From positions 29,697,756 through 29,761,755 of the forward strand of contig OX243814.1 of NCBI GenBank assembly GCA_945859605.1: a stretch of 64,000 nucleotides of DNA. Direction: 5' to 3'. The position numbers and the translations under genes were made by a program. The notes under the pieces were generated by a model that was not told where the DNA came from, did no database searches, and saw only the letters and a list, made by a program, of their open reading frames with translations. The DNA comes from Lumbricus rubellus. Lineage: Eukaryota > Annelida > Clitellata > Crassiclitellata > Lumbricidae. Positions 23,313 through 34,572 of the stretch are shown in pieces (the stretch's first letter is position 1; every line of letters starts with the position of its first letter).

Positions 23313-23715
23313 CATAGATGTCAAAAACGATGGAAACGGAATAAAAAACGGGGAAAAACGTCGTTTTATTCGAAAAAATAAAAAAACGGAAAAAAACGAC
23401 AAAAAAACGGAAATGGAAAATAATTTGACTTTTTACATGTTAAACTGCCTTTTAAAATTAAAACCCTTGTTTACATGTATCTCTTAAATGATGACGTTAA
23501 ACAATTAAATAATGACTGGGCTAGCTGAAACCTTGAGATTGGGCTGAAAACGTAAGGAATATCAGGAAACAATTAATTAACGAAGATTATAATTAGAGAC
23601 AGAAAACAAATAAATATAAAAAAAACGAATAAAACGATGGGAAAAGAAAAAACGAAAAAAACCCACGTTTTTTGGGAGCGAAAAAAAAACGAAAAAAACG
23701 TTTTAAACAACTATG
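23313..23715 (+). mobile_element. hAT-like non-autonomous element, CATAG family, copy 2
   Basis: The ends are CATAGATGT and AACAACTATG, with a perfect 8-bp duplication gttagcag at 23305-23312 and 23716-23723. The body is collinear with copy 1 at 11-430, including the aaaaacgg words and 'cttttaaaattaaaacccttgtttac'. Confidence 0.9.
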
Positions 23716-24011
23716 GTTAGCAGCATTCAGGGTTTAAAAAAAATAAAACAAATACAGTATTGTCCCGAGATAAAACCGATTTAGTAAACATAATTATGCC
23801 ATCAGACACTACCAACCAGTTGCAATCTGGGTGATAAAAGAAGCACAGGCCTACACTTTGAATTTGTAAACCTCATCTAACTTGAATCCAAATGAAAAAA
23901 ATAAATGAAACAATAACTGAACAATGAAAGAGCATAAACACATTTTTTTGTCAAAATAAACAAAATTATATACTTGCATCATTTAAAAATGAACAACATT
24001 AAAAAATCAAA

Positions 24012-24017
24012 TTTATT
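24012..24017 (-). promoter_or_regulatory. Possible polyadenylation signal of gene A
   Basis: AATAAA on the minus strand, about 330 nt beyond the gene A stop codon. If used, the 3' UTR would contain a SINE-1 in antisense (24092-24309). Confidence 0.3.
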
Positions 24018-24091
24018 GTGACTTACAGGAAAGTAACAAAATCACAGGCTGCAAGATAATATAATTATGCCTCACTATGCAGGTGAAGCAA

Positions 24092-24309
24092 TGGGGCGCG
24101 GTGGTGTAGTGGTGGCGTCGTTGCCTTGAAGCCGGAAGGCTCGAGGTTCGAATCCACTTCGCCGCGGAAGGACCTCGGGCAAGTCCTTCACTCACAATTG
24201 CTCAGCGCTTCGGCGTGAAACTCCGATGCAGTGTCCGCTCTGCATTCGGGAGCTCCTCTGAGTAGAGAGCTTGAAGGGGCGCTATAACAAGTGCATATAT
24301 ACAAACAAA
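24092..24309 (+). repeat. SINE-1, full length, best-preserved copy
   Basis: The head is ggcgcggtggtgtagtggtgg (A-box-like), B box GGTTCGAATCC (24147-24157), the core 'ttgctcagcgcttcggcgtgaaactcc' and the hairpin region, then an (acaa)-type tail. It lies antisense just past the gene A stop codon. Confidence 0.93.
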
Positions 24310-24346
24310 ATGGATGGTTGAGCAAATGTTCAGACACTCACTGAGC

Positions 24347-24507
24347 TTAACAGATGGCGACATGTGAAGAATGATGCGCGCTCTTGGGTCCGAGGGACAG
24401 ACGGCTAAGACGACTGACGTCACGCAGATGATACTCATTGTTAGCGCACCAAAACGATTCGAATCCTTTACACTGGTTCCCTGATTCACAGCGACCGGAT
24501 GATGCAC
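24347..24507 (-). CDS. Gene A terminal coding exon (end of cytoplasmic tail, TAA stop)
   Basis: The acceptor is cattctttatgtggattag-type (AG at 24508-24509) with only a moderate pyrimidine tract. Entry in phase 1 (G|GT from the 30.4-kb exon) opens a 52-codon frame: ASSGRCESGNQCKGFESFWC, then ANNEYHLRDVSRLSRLSLGP and a tail ending SSHVAIC before TAA (24347-24349). The tail is rich in Ser, Arg and His, with four cysteines. In a different frame the same exon would read to a perfect donor (gtgagt, 24336-24341) five bases past the stop. I prefer the stop-containing frame because it joins the upstream exons in phase. The family is unknown. The cysteine spacing is not a recognised domain. Confidence 0.6.
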
Positions 24508-25235
24508 CTAATCCACATAAAGAAAATCTTAGCATTGCTGAAATGACTGAAAGATAATGTCGTACCAAAACCTAAATCGCAATCCAAAATTCCATTCTTG
24601 AAATTCTTGTGCTGTTTCTCACCAATTATGCTTCTTTTCCGAAGAAATGGTATACAGCTGTGACATTGTGATACCTCTGAGACGGTTCTTGTAGCTTGGC
24701 AAGCAGCAAACAATTGGTATGACTATTTAGAATTAGATTTCAATAGCTCATGCATATAATGTTTGACTCATAAATTTGTCAAAATTTAATCAAGGAACAA
24801 CAAGATACACTGCTCTGCAAGTTACTGCAGTCTATTTAGCCTAGCCTGCAGGATTTTTATTGTTGGCACTAGAATGTGACAAGATATTCTGGAGCTGCAA
24901 CTCTCATTAGAATTACAAAACCTTCAATATTCCACTTCAGAAATTGGCTGCAATGTGCTGCAATGACTGAATCAAGTAGTTTGACACAGCAGTTGTGAAC
25001 TTATTCTTAGCATAATTTCAAAATATCTAATCGACCAGAATTAGCTAAACTTGCTAGTCAATTAGAATCAGAATTTGGATCATGTGACATGTAATTGATT
25101 CTAATAAGAATTAGCTGTTAATCTAATCGATTAGAATCTAATTGGTTAGTTAAATATCTCTGCACGCAGTTGATCCAGCAATGATAAATCACAAAAAATT
25201 TCACTGACACAATGAATTGCAGGTCCTATACCTGA

Positions 25236-25313
25236 ACGCACTGGGAGCGCTTCTGGAAGGCTCTTGCTGCAAGAAGCGCTTTATAAATGGTCAGATACAA
25301 TACAATACAATTA
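25236..25313 (+). repeat. LINE 3' tail with perfect 9-bp hairpin
   Basis: AGCGCTTCT (25246-25254) pairs with AGAAGCGCT (25272-25280). It is followed by ttataaatggtcagatacaatacaata. Only the tail is present. Confidence 0.85.
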
Positions 25314-25532
25314 ATTATAGTCCACAGGACCACAACACAATGCATTTCCTATGTCAACAAAATTTGAAAAGCTAGCACAGTCTTTCCACCCGCTATGCGA
25401 ACAGCCAGAGGACTCAATGGATTCTTTCAAATCAGGACTCATGACTTATGACTTATGGATTTTGGACGGCCTATCCTGCTGTTAGTTGTATGGTAGACTC
25501 CATTGTGTGTGGGGGACCATATAAATTGTCAT

Positions 25533-25741
25533 TGCCATCATTATAACTATTATTATTGGTATTGTTATTATTATCATTATTATCACTACTATTATCACTA
25601 TTATTATCACTATTATTATTATCATTATCGTTATTATAACTATTATTATTGCCACTATTATAACTATTATTATTGTTATTATTATTGTTGTTGTTATTAT
25701 TATTATTATCACTATTGTTATTTTTTTATTATTATCATTAA
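25533..25741. repeat. (ATT/ATC)n microsatellite
   Basis: A degenerate trinucleotide run following a tail 'gaccatataaattgtcattgcc', like that at 43000-43020. Confidence 0.95.
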
Positions 25742-26533
25742 CACCAGAGCACCACTGTCAGGACCAGACTGCAGAATTTACGACAAAACCAAACTCCAGA
25801 GCCAATCCTTAAATTAACTCTTGCAGTCAGCCAGAGTAGAGTCACAGACCATTCAAGCCATAAACGAGACTGTTAAAAGCCTTGCTTTAAGGCATCTAAC
25901 GAAAGAATGACTGCATCATTAAAAACATTTCCTAGTGCTTTCATTTGTGTTCCTGGTCACTCTCATTTCACACAGGATTCGCCACATTTTCTCGAACTTC
26001 CTACTGTCCGGCAGTTCTGTTTTGTTCCAAAAATAAGCATGATGCTAGACAGTGACACCCGGGAAGACATTTCTCCATTCCCCCCCCCCCCCCCAATATT
26101 CTGAGATGGACTCCATGTTGACCTTGCAGGACTCACAACAATCGACCTCCACAACCTTTGCCCCATCCCCTCCCCATTCTCATCCCGACATCTTAAAGAA
26201 AAGCAACAAATCAATGAACAACAATATCACTGAGAGCATATTATTAAAATGTACGACAGTCATAAAAACAAAAATGCTGTACATAAGAAAATTATTCGTT
26301 TCTTTTCAAGAACAAGCGAGAAGACCATCAACAATGCCAGAACCCAACTGCAACCGACCATCTTCAATGATCCATTGTTATTCTTACAAAAAATGTTCTA
26401 ACACGTGCAAAGATGCACAGAAAACGGAAAGGTAGGAACTTATCAGGAGCTCAAATACCTTCAATTTATAATTTATAAAAACAATGTACCTATTCTGGAA
26501 CGATTACACCTTGAGCATCCATATCGGGCACGG

Positions 26534-26760
26534 GTATTATTATTATTATCATGACTATTACTATTATTGTTAATGTTACTATCATTATCATTATCATTAT
26601 TATTATCGTTATTATTATTATTATTATTATTATTATAACACATACATTTATTCAATTAAAAAAACAATGTATCTATTCATATGATATTAACTAAGATATT
26701 ATTATTATTATAATAATTATTATTATTAATTATTATTATCATTATTATTATTATTATTAC
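26534..26760. repeat. (ATT/ATC)n microsatellite cluster
   Basis: Two runs (26534-26638 and 26695-26760) separated by about 55 bp. Confidence 0.95.
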
Positions 26761-26929
26761 TCACAGGTAATCAGATCAAAATTGATCTTTCAAACAAGGT
26801 CAGATTCAGTTTCAGGTCAAAGTTCAAAGGTCAAGCATGCAGACATTTTATGCACAGTTGTTGGAGCTTTGAATTGGAGCTATTGCACACGAAAGATTGA
26901 GAGACAAAGAGAATAGTAGTAGTAGGTGC

Positions 26930-27550
26930 GAGGATGTGAACGGGAGACTGGTGTGCCGGTTGACGGATGGTCACCGTCCGTCCACGTGGTGTACGTAGCG
27001 TTTTCAATATATCTCTTTCATAAACTCCTCTGGATTAAGTTGTTCACCGTCAGCTCTGCCATCAAATAAAAGCGAGACTTTTCCGCTCTCTTTCCATGGA
27101 TCTACGCCGAGGATTTATGCCTACTCAACGCTAATGAGTAATGGTTCCCTGCCTCGATCGACCCGCCCTGGCCACCCACCGTCTCGACGAGGCTACCTGG
27201 TTCAACGCCTGCAAATGACAGGCAGATATTGAATTCGCGTCAGAGGGGGGGCTCCTCAGGGTGGGTCGTTTACAGACCCGGGGTCAGGCAGTAATAAATC
27301 TGCGCGCTCGATATGGGGCCCCGATTGAAACCAATAATCCTGGTCGCCGGTGAAGGGTAGATATCTTGGCCGAACAGAATCACAGGGATAGGCGTCCGGT
27401 GTCATAAGTCACCGCCGTCACCACACACACGCGAAATATGACGAGGGCCGCTGATTTTCTGTCATCAGCGTGACAGCATTAAGGCAAACGTATCGGCCAA
27501 TTTACCCGTAATGAAAAACTGCCTGCTTGGCTGACTTGACGAAAGAGTTC
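26930..27550. other. GC-balanced unique island in gene A intron, candidate enhancer
   Basis: Non-repetitive and with no convincing exon. It contains GGATTA (27032-27037), TAATCC (27335-27340) and TGACAG (27216-27221), which resemble Otx-type and Meis/TGIF-type sites. It lies between gene A exons at 30.4 and 24.3 kb. Function is inferred from composition only. Confidence 0.3.
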
Positions 27551-28660
27551 TAACACAAAAAGTCAAAAATAAGGGCAGACGGAAAGAGATGAGAGAACGA
27601 GATGAGATTAATTTTTATTTATTTATTTGGTACTATAAGTTTAATTCACCTGAATTAATTTCGAATTTATTCAAGCGGTAATGTATTCGTATCGTGTACA
27701 ATAAAGTCTTCAAGTCGGATTGAGACAAAATCGTTTTACTGAAATGGAAGCTGGATGGATGAAAATGTTCTTGCTTAAATTGAAGCTGGATTGATGAAAA
27801 ATAATCGTTATTTAAGTGGAAGTTGAATGGATAAAAGCAGTTGTTGCTACTTAAATAGAAGCTGGACTGATGAAACGAATTTTTGGCTAACTTTTAGAAG
27901 AAAAATATTTGTTAGCCAAATAGAAGTCGGATTGAAAAAAGCGTGTATGCGCGTCACTGAAATAATTCCGAAAATAATTCGGGTGAATTAAAATTATAGT
28001 ACCGTTTATTTTATTATTTATTCTTAAAATTTATATAGCGCCCCTTCAAGAATTTCGATTGCAACTCCGACCAAATGTTTTAGCAGACCCTTGAAGAAGC
28101 ATCTCATTTATCAATATCGCGCACCACATTTTTATGAAGTCCATTACTGAAAAGAACTTGGCTGATATTGGCGGCGTTTGATTTATTTTCTAGTTTACGC
28201 TGGATTTAAATTTGTTATACGAGAAGATGTAGGACTCGGATTAAATCGGCCGAACCGCAGTTGATCAAATGCTTTAGAGAGAGCGGAAAGGCAATCCATC
28301 TTGGAAACCCATTCATGAAAAGTAGAACGTCACCCTAGACCTGAAGAACGAAGATAGACTCAGTTCTTTAGTTCTTCATACCAGAACAGCAATGGCTCAG
28401 TTCCAAACCATCACCACAACTAGCCATTCTCTTTGGAATGTGCCGTGTCCAACTGTCCATCTACATTCTCTCAAATTCTAGCAAGTAACCCTACGTGACT
28501 AATGACTATGTCTTTACTTTTCTCAAAACCGATAACCTCTCTGGGGCCTAGCGCATTGGGAGAACCTCTAACGGTTCACTTAATAAATGCTTTAATGATA
28601 ATACAATTAATCAAACTGTTACTAGAGATCTCTTCAAACTTGCATGGAAGTGTGTCTGCC
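27551..28660. other. AT-rich intronic DNA with a degenerate ~50-65-bp repeat
   Basis: 'gaagctggat(t/g)gatgaaa' recurs at about 27745, 27782, 27820, 27852 and 27920. The stretch is bounded by the inverted words 'tactataagtttaattcacctgaatt' (27630) and 'aattcgggtgaattaaaattatagta' (27977). No gene seen. Confidence 0.5.
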
Positions 28661-28663
28661 CAT

Positions 28664-29052
28664 CATTTCTCACATGTTCCATTCCTCATTTCTCACATGT
28701 TCCATTCCTCATTTCTCACATGTTCCATTCCTCATTTCTCACATGTTCCATTCCTCATTTCTCACATGTTCCATTCCTCATTTCTCACATGTTCCATTCC
28801 TCATTTCTCACATGTTCCATTCCTCATTTCTCACATGTTCCATTCCTCATTTCTCACATGTTCCATTCCTCATTTCTCACATGTTCCATTCCTCATTTCT
28901 CACATGTTCCATTAATCATTTCTCACATGTTCCATTCCTCATTTCTCACAGGTTCCATTCCTCATTTCTCACATGTTCCATTCCTCATTTCTCACATGTT
29001 CCATTCCTCATCTCTCACATGTTCCATTAATCATTTATCACGTGTTCCATTC
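28664..29052. repeat. 23-bp minisatellite (ctcatttctcacatgttccattc)
   Basis: About 17 near-identical 23-bp units. Because 23 is not a multiple of 3, all three plus frames read the same 23-residue cycle (HFSHVPFLIS-type). The open frames here are not genes. Confidence 0.97.
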
Positions 29053-29604
29053 GTCTTCAGTTTGCCCTGCCCACTTGACCTACATCCAGTTCTCAATCGT
29101 CAACTTGTCTAAGTCCTTTTCTCCGATCAATGAATGGTCATTCTGCGAGAGGCGCTATATAAATGTAAAGATACAATACGATACTGGGAAACAGTCTATT
29201 TATAGTTAGAGCCTTGGGTTGGAAATTGGTTTTACCCGTGGTGCAGCAGAGGATGAGGTCGAACAAGTGGTTGTAATCCCTCGAACAGGATCCAAAGTAA
29301 GTGTATTGCAGAACGCTGAAGGACCAAATTTCGGAGCTTCTGATGATAATGAATGATGAGAGATGTCATCACTCTGAAGAATAACAAAGAACAATAATTC
29401 CATCATCGCCAACAACATCACCGTCAACACCATCACTGTCATCATCAGTATAACCATAATAAAAATTCTCATCATGACAGTCATCAATCATCATCATTTT
29501 ATCATTGTACTCACCGCGAGCACTTCTTAATCAAGTCAAAATCAATAAGTATGTATGCAGGAATATGTGTGTGTGTATGTATGTGTTTGAATGCATGAAT
29601 GCTT

Positions 29605-29880
29605 TTCTGTATCTTCTGATCGGTTTGACCTCTTTGTTTCCATCGCCAGGACCGCCATGGCTCAATCGAGATCATTTGCCTGCATTGGTCCCTCTTCCCT
29701 ATGGAATGGACTTCCCCATCCGTTCGCTCCGTCATCCTCTCTGGCAGTCTTTCTTCATCTTTCTCTCATCTCAAATCCTGACTTTTCTCTCAGGGTCATT
29801 CGCACTGGGATTGCTTCTGAAAAGCTTTTTTTGCAGAGAGAGACACTTTATACATGGTCAAATACTACACAATAGAATGT
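29605..29880 (+). mobile_element. LINE 3' end (CR1/L2-like)
   Basis: The frame has RFDLFVSIARTAMAQSRSFA, then CIGPSSLWNGLPHPFAP, nearly the same as the copy at 4765-5082. The 3' hairpin is decayed and the tail is 'atacta cacaata'. Confidence 0.85.
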
Positions 29881-29884
29881 ACAA

Positions 29885-30035
29885 TATGTATGTTTATATG
29901 AATGTATGCATGTGTGCATGCATGAATATATGTACATGCATGAATGTATGTATGTATGTATGTATGTATGCATGCATGTATGAATGTATGTATGCGTGTT
30001 TGTACTGACGCATTTATGCATATACATGTATGTAC
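29885..30035. repeat. (TATG)n microsatellite
   Basis: Degenerate tatg/catg units. Confidence 0.85.
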
Positions 30036-30461
30036 AGTATGTGTGCAAGTAGAAATCTGTATCTATGTATATACGGGTACTGGCAGTACTGTACATGCCA
30101 ACACAATCATAGTGCCTATAGGTAGGGTAGGTTTCCTCAGTAGGTATCCTGACAACAGCTTCGGGTGGCTGAATCAACTCATTTTTACACAGAGCTGAAC
30201 GTAGCGACCTCTTCAGTGGTAACAGTTTAAATATGTTAGAGAAGATTTGTGAGAAAATTGAATCGAAATTCTTCCATCACTGTCTTCATCATTATCCCTC
30301 TATGCACATTCATAAACTTAACGTAAGAAGAAAGGGGCATGCCTTTGAATTACCATACCTTGTTGCATACTAAAGAAATCCTTCATTGTTCGTTCACTAT
30401 ACATGTATAAAAAATTTGGATAATGCTAGCAGGCCTGTTGACGTTCTAACTCTGATCTCAC

Positions 30462-30486
30462 CTGTAGCGGGTCTGTTCATGTTCCT
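30462..30486 (-). CDS. Gene A candidate micro-exon (cytoplasmic, 25 nt)
   Basis: The acceptor gtttttcaattgtcctgatcag (AG at 30487-30488) and donor gtgaga (30456-30461, preceded by CTACAG) bracket 25 nt. It enters in phase 0 and leaves in phase 1, encoding RNMNRPAT plus the first base of Gly. The phases fit exactly between the 41.5-kb exon (ends phase 0) and the 24.3-kb exon (needs phase 1). The exon is too short to prove by content. The case rests on both splice sites and phase. Confidence 0.5.
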
Positions 30487-30914
30487 CTGATCAGGACAAT
30501 TGAAAAACATCTAACAAAAAAAGCCTACCTCAATTTGTTTCGATTAATGTGCCACTCTGCTACTAATGTGCCACTGTGCAACTTTTCGCCATTGTACGTA
30601 TATAGTTCTTGTAAAGGACGAGCGTTTGTCTCGTGCTAATAAAGATTACTTGCTTACTTACTATTACGTGTGACACGAAATGCTGCACCACAGAAGGTTA
30701 ACCAACTGATATGACTAAGTAGCTTCACAACAGTTTACCCAACAGAGTCAATAATTAACTATGACAATGGAACAATGCAATATGAGGGAATTGTTCCCCC
30801 AGTTCCATGACAATGATCATTCCTGTTACTGTTTAATCTTTTACCCGTTTGACCCGAGAATATCCGCTGAAAACGGGCTTAAAATTTAAAAATGAACTGG
30901 TAAAGGGTTAATGA

Positions 30915-31002
30915 CACTGCCATATCAATGACGATTAGTGTCGCCCTCCTCCTTTACCCAGGCTTAGGACTGGCACTGGCAGAGTGCAACCAGTCGTAAC
31001 AA
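30915..31002. repeat. Dispersed ~88-bp repeat, copy 1
   Basis: 'gacactgccatatcaatgacgattagtgtcgccctcctcctttaccc' is the inverse of 40896-40992. Confidence 0.75.
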
Positions 31003-31574
31003 TGATCCTTGCCACATGAGAATGATGAGACACATTTACAGCTTTACCCTCAGTTATCGCCAACCACTGAAGGCCGTGCAGCCGTCACTGAAAAATCAGA
31101 TGCAGCTCCATCTAGCGAATGGTCGTGCGACAAGTCTTTCACTATTCGACAGAGGGCACCAGGCAATTGAACCAACTTGTTCCGTATTAAATAATTCGGC
31201 TCACATTCTTAACTGTCATCACATGAAAGGTAGTAATATACTTTAAACGCACTGAGGTACATAAAATCCCTCAGGGGGGACTTACACATTAATTAAGAAC
31301 AAAAGACAAAGTTTGGGTGTCTGAAGAAGGTCGTGGAAACGAGTGTGGCTGGCCGTTAAAATTAATAGCTAATCAGAGCAGACACACAATGGACCAAGTG
31401 CCATCTAGCTGTGAGAGCTTAAAACGGAGTGAACTGGGGCTCTACAGACTACAGATACTGCATTGGAGACAAGGTCAACTATTCTCACAATGGTAGGCTT
31501 AGGAAGTCCAGTCAACAATACCTCCAACCCATGACGCCTTTGATATTACACACATGGTTCATGGGACAGATCCT

Positions 31575-31705
31575 TTTTGCACGCACCTCATGCACACACG
31601 CACATACATGCACACACACGCAAATGCATGCACACACGCATGCACTCGTACACACATATGTATGAATACAAGCATGCACACACACATATGCATGCACACA
31701 TACAT
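31575..31705. repeat. (AC)n / acatgc-rich microsatellite
   Basis: Degenerate acacgcatgcac units. Frames through it on both strands (HTHAHTH, VCVHAYVC) are artefacts. Confidence 0.9.
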
Positions 31706-31711
31706 ATTGTA

Positions 31712-31790
31712 ATTGTACATTTATATAGCGCCCCTTCAAGAGAACTCCTCAGAGGCGCTCCCGACCGGACACCAAACCACAATCAAAGAG
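31712..31790 (-). repeat. SINE/LINE tail hairpin fragment
   Basis: 'atttatatagcgccccttcaagagaactcctcagaggcgctcccg'. This is the tail hairpin of the SINE-1 type on the minus strand, without a tRNA-like head. Confidence 0.7.
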
Positions 31791-32279
31791 AATGGTTTTC
31801 AAACGCTTGTGAAAAAGTGGCAAAGAAAGACAAAGAAGTTCATTTAATATGGAGACTAATAGGTAACTTATTCCAGAAAGACGGACCGACCCTAGCAATT
31901 ATTACTGTCTTGTCTTATGTTTTACATCCCAACTTCCCAAGCACAAAGATTGGCTGCGCAGCCTGTACAGTGCACCATAGACAACTTTGTTTCATTCACT
32001 TTTGATCATAAAAATTATCCATATCATCCCACCCATAAATTAATTGTACCACAAAATAACGTACGCATACCATACAATACATATGTTATGAAAAATCAAT
32101 GTACGGTATGTACAGCACATGCAGTCGCACCTTGATTAATGACTATATTACTGTATATAGTCATATGCTGTGTACCCTTTCCTGCAATAAAACATAGTAC
32201 TTAGTATAAATATAAGCATACCATGAATTAAATACGGCAATATTCAACAAAGATAAACCACAATCATATAATGTAATGT

Positions 32280-32700
32280 AATGTAATGTATTATTAGTAA
32301 TTTCCATAGCGCCGCTCACAGCCGAGGCCATTCAGTAGCGCTCCCAGTGCGATAACCTTTAGAGAGAAAAAATAGGTCTTAAGAAGAGAGAGAGATGTAG
32401 ATAAGGATCTAGAAAGTAGAGTCCCACGCAGAGTGGAGGGAATAGAATTCCACAAGGAGGGCCCAATGATGGTAAAGGATCGAGTTTGAGCAATAGTGGT
32501 CTTGGCTTGGGGAACAAACAAGTTAAACCTACAGTCCAGAGAACGGAGAGATCGATGAGAAGATGCAGAAAGAGGAAAACGAATGAGGTCACTGAGATAT
32601 TTCAGTGCAAGACCCAGTTTGGATTTGAGTACCAGAGAAAGGACTTTATATTGTATACGGGCAGAGAGAGGAAGCCAGTGCAGTTGATTGATCATAAACG
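32280..32700 (-). mobile_element. LINE 3' end (CR1/L2-like), longest intact frame
   Basis: A 133-codon minus frame runs INQLHWLPLSARIQYKVLSL, then YLSDLIRFPLSASSHRSLRS, RSFTIIGPSLWNSIP and KTYFFSLKVIALGALLNGLG. This is the standard CR1/L2 C-terminus in order, continuing into the non-coding 3' hairpin region, with a (taatg)n tail at 32272-32292. It is the best-preserved LINE copy here and is still only the last ~130 codons. Confidence 0.92.
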
Positions 32701-32887
32701 ATGAAATATGAGAGTACTTACATGTACATACCTCATAGGCCTACTCGATTTTAGACAGCAACTAAGAACTAGATCGGAAATGAAAAAGATATGCACAAGA
32801 AGACTGTAAACACAAAAGAGATCTTCTCTACTCCTCCCAACATACAATTGTACATAGCCTTTCATCTAAGCAAAAGTGTCCGTGCAT

Positions 32888-32890
32888 ATA

Positions 32891-32926
<36 letters not shown>

Positions 32927-32950
32927 GTGCGTGTGTGTGTGTGTGTGTAC
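32888..32950. repeat. (AT)n(GT)n microsatellite
   Basis: Compound dinucleotide run. Confidence 0.95.
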
Positions 32951-33004
32951 ATGTGCAAATACGGGTTTCACGGTCTCCCAAAAGGCCACGGTGACCGCGG
33001 CGAG

Positions 33005-33092
33005 AGCAGGAGGAGGAGGAGGAAGAGGACAGCAGGAGGAGGAGGAGGAGGAAGAGGACAGGAAGAGGAGAAGGGGAAGAGGAGGAGCAGGT
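33005..33092. repeat. (GGA/GAA)n purine-rich run
   Basis: One strand is almost pure purine. Confidence 0.9.
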
Positions 33093-33297
33093 ACTTTAAT
33101 TACACGGCACTTGCTATTCCCCTGTGATCAGAGGCAAACCCGGTCGACTGGCGGAAGGAAAGAGGATTACCTTTTCCAGTCAAATTACAGGAAATGATAA
33201 TAATTCGTCTGTGCCTGATGTATACATGTAGTTTGCACATACAGTCGCCGCCATGCTTGCTTTCTAAACAACAGACAGTTGCACGTGCAGACACGAC

Positions 33298-33370
33298 CTA
33301 TATATATATATAAAATATATAGGCCTAATTCCTTTATACACTCTGGCCTAATATATATATACACACACAA

Positions 33371-33444
<74 letters not shown>

Positions 33445-33512
33445 GGGGGAGGGAGGGAGAGAGGGGGAGGGAGGGAGGGAGGGAGGAAGAGAGGGAGGGA
33501 GGGAGGGATAAT
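33298..33512. repeat. Compound (TA)n(AC)n(TA)n(GA)n(GGGA)n microsatellite
   Basis: A chain of five simple-repeat types. Frames through it (IYIYIYI, SLPPSLPP) are artefacts. Confidence 0.95.
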
Positions 33513-33777
33513 GCAGGGACGGCAGACAAAACAATGGTCAAGAAAACAATATCGATTGCTGTCCACGTGTGATTGCCTTGATAGGTATCGTCATCTGTGC
33601 TAAATAGTGCAAGGATCAGTGTCCACAATCCACATGCTCAAACAAAGCATCTCCACTATTCTATTGTTGGGTAGGACCCACTCACAGTGCACTATTTTAA
33701 GTGTCCATATAAATGTAGGCCTATAAATAAATATAACAGCAGCAATCAGCTGCTTTGTCTTTTGATGTGCTATAAGC

Positions 33778-33938
33778 TACCTCGTCTTCTGTCTGATACA
33801 GCGCTTCTCCATCATCCTTTCTTCATTCTCTTTCGCCTCAAATTCTGCCTCTTCTCTCAGGGTTCCTTGCATTGGGTGTGCATCTGAAAGGTTTTTTGTG
33901 ACGGAATTGCTTTGCAAATGGTCAAATACAAAACAATA
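33778..33938 (+). mobile_element. LINE 3' end fragment
   Basis: 'cttcattctctttcgcctcaaattctgcctcttctctcagggttcc ... gcatctgaaaggttttttgtgacggaattgctttgcaaatggtcaaatacaa' is collinear with the end of the 29.6-29.88-kb LINE. Confidence 0.65.
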
Positions 33939-34572
33939 CTTCTAAAAGCCGAGGCAGTCACAGAGGAGTCACAACAGAACGCTGTAGGCTACGACGCTCA
34001 CGCATGCGAGTACAGGACAAGTCGTAAAGTTCAATCCTCGCTTGAAGTTTTCGCCAATGAATATCGTTGTAAAGTCGGCAAAAATTCTGAATGATGCGGA
34101 CCATTCGCGTGAAGATAACGACTCGTGAAGTAGAAGACGATATTCGGCTGCCCGCTTTACCCAGCATGCAATCGTTCATCTTCTTCTGGGATGACTGGGG
34201 TCGGTCCTCTGGCAGCCATTTGCACAGCTGTCGACGCTACAAAACTGCCATCAAGTCCGCAGACGATAATGAAACGATATCTTATGAGTTGTCGATAAAT
34301 CGCGTCTCATATTAATCATTGGATATAAATAACACAATTCTTTTTATATTGTGACAGTTTCACACCGCCCGCCTCCCAGCAGCGCGTGCAGATTAAACGC
34401 ATTCCATTTTTGCATGAGAGACGCGCAAGGTCTAGTAGGAAGATACTGGCGCGTGCGACATTTATTTTTATACACTGACGCGACATATTTCACAGTTCGC
34501 AGAGATTGTGAATGCATGGTTAGGTTTGAGCGCTCTGAAGATTGTTAGGATCCGCTTTGATACTTCAATCGA

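Noticed and set aside
24092..24165. tRNA gene
   Set aside because: A- and B-box-like sequences are present, but they form the head of a dispersed SINE with many copies, and the cloverleaf is not maintained.
24342..24507. Reading the 24.3-kb exon as phase 0 to phase 1 (VHHPVAVNQG... to the gtgagt donor)
   Set aside because: Possible, but the upstream exons deliver phase 1, which selects the stop-containing frame. Kept only as an alternative in the findings.
28664..29052. CRISPR-like array
   Set aside because: Units are contiguous with no unique spacers, and the DNA is eukaryotic. It is a minisatellite. The same applies to 52508-52760 and 53365-54418.
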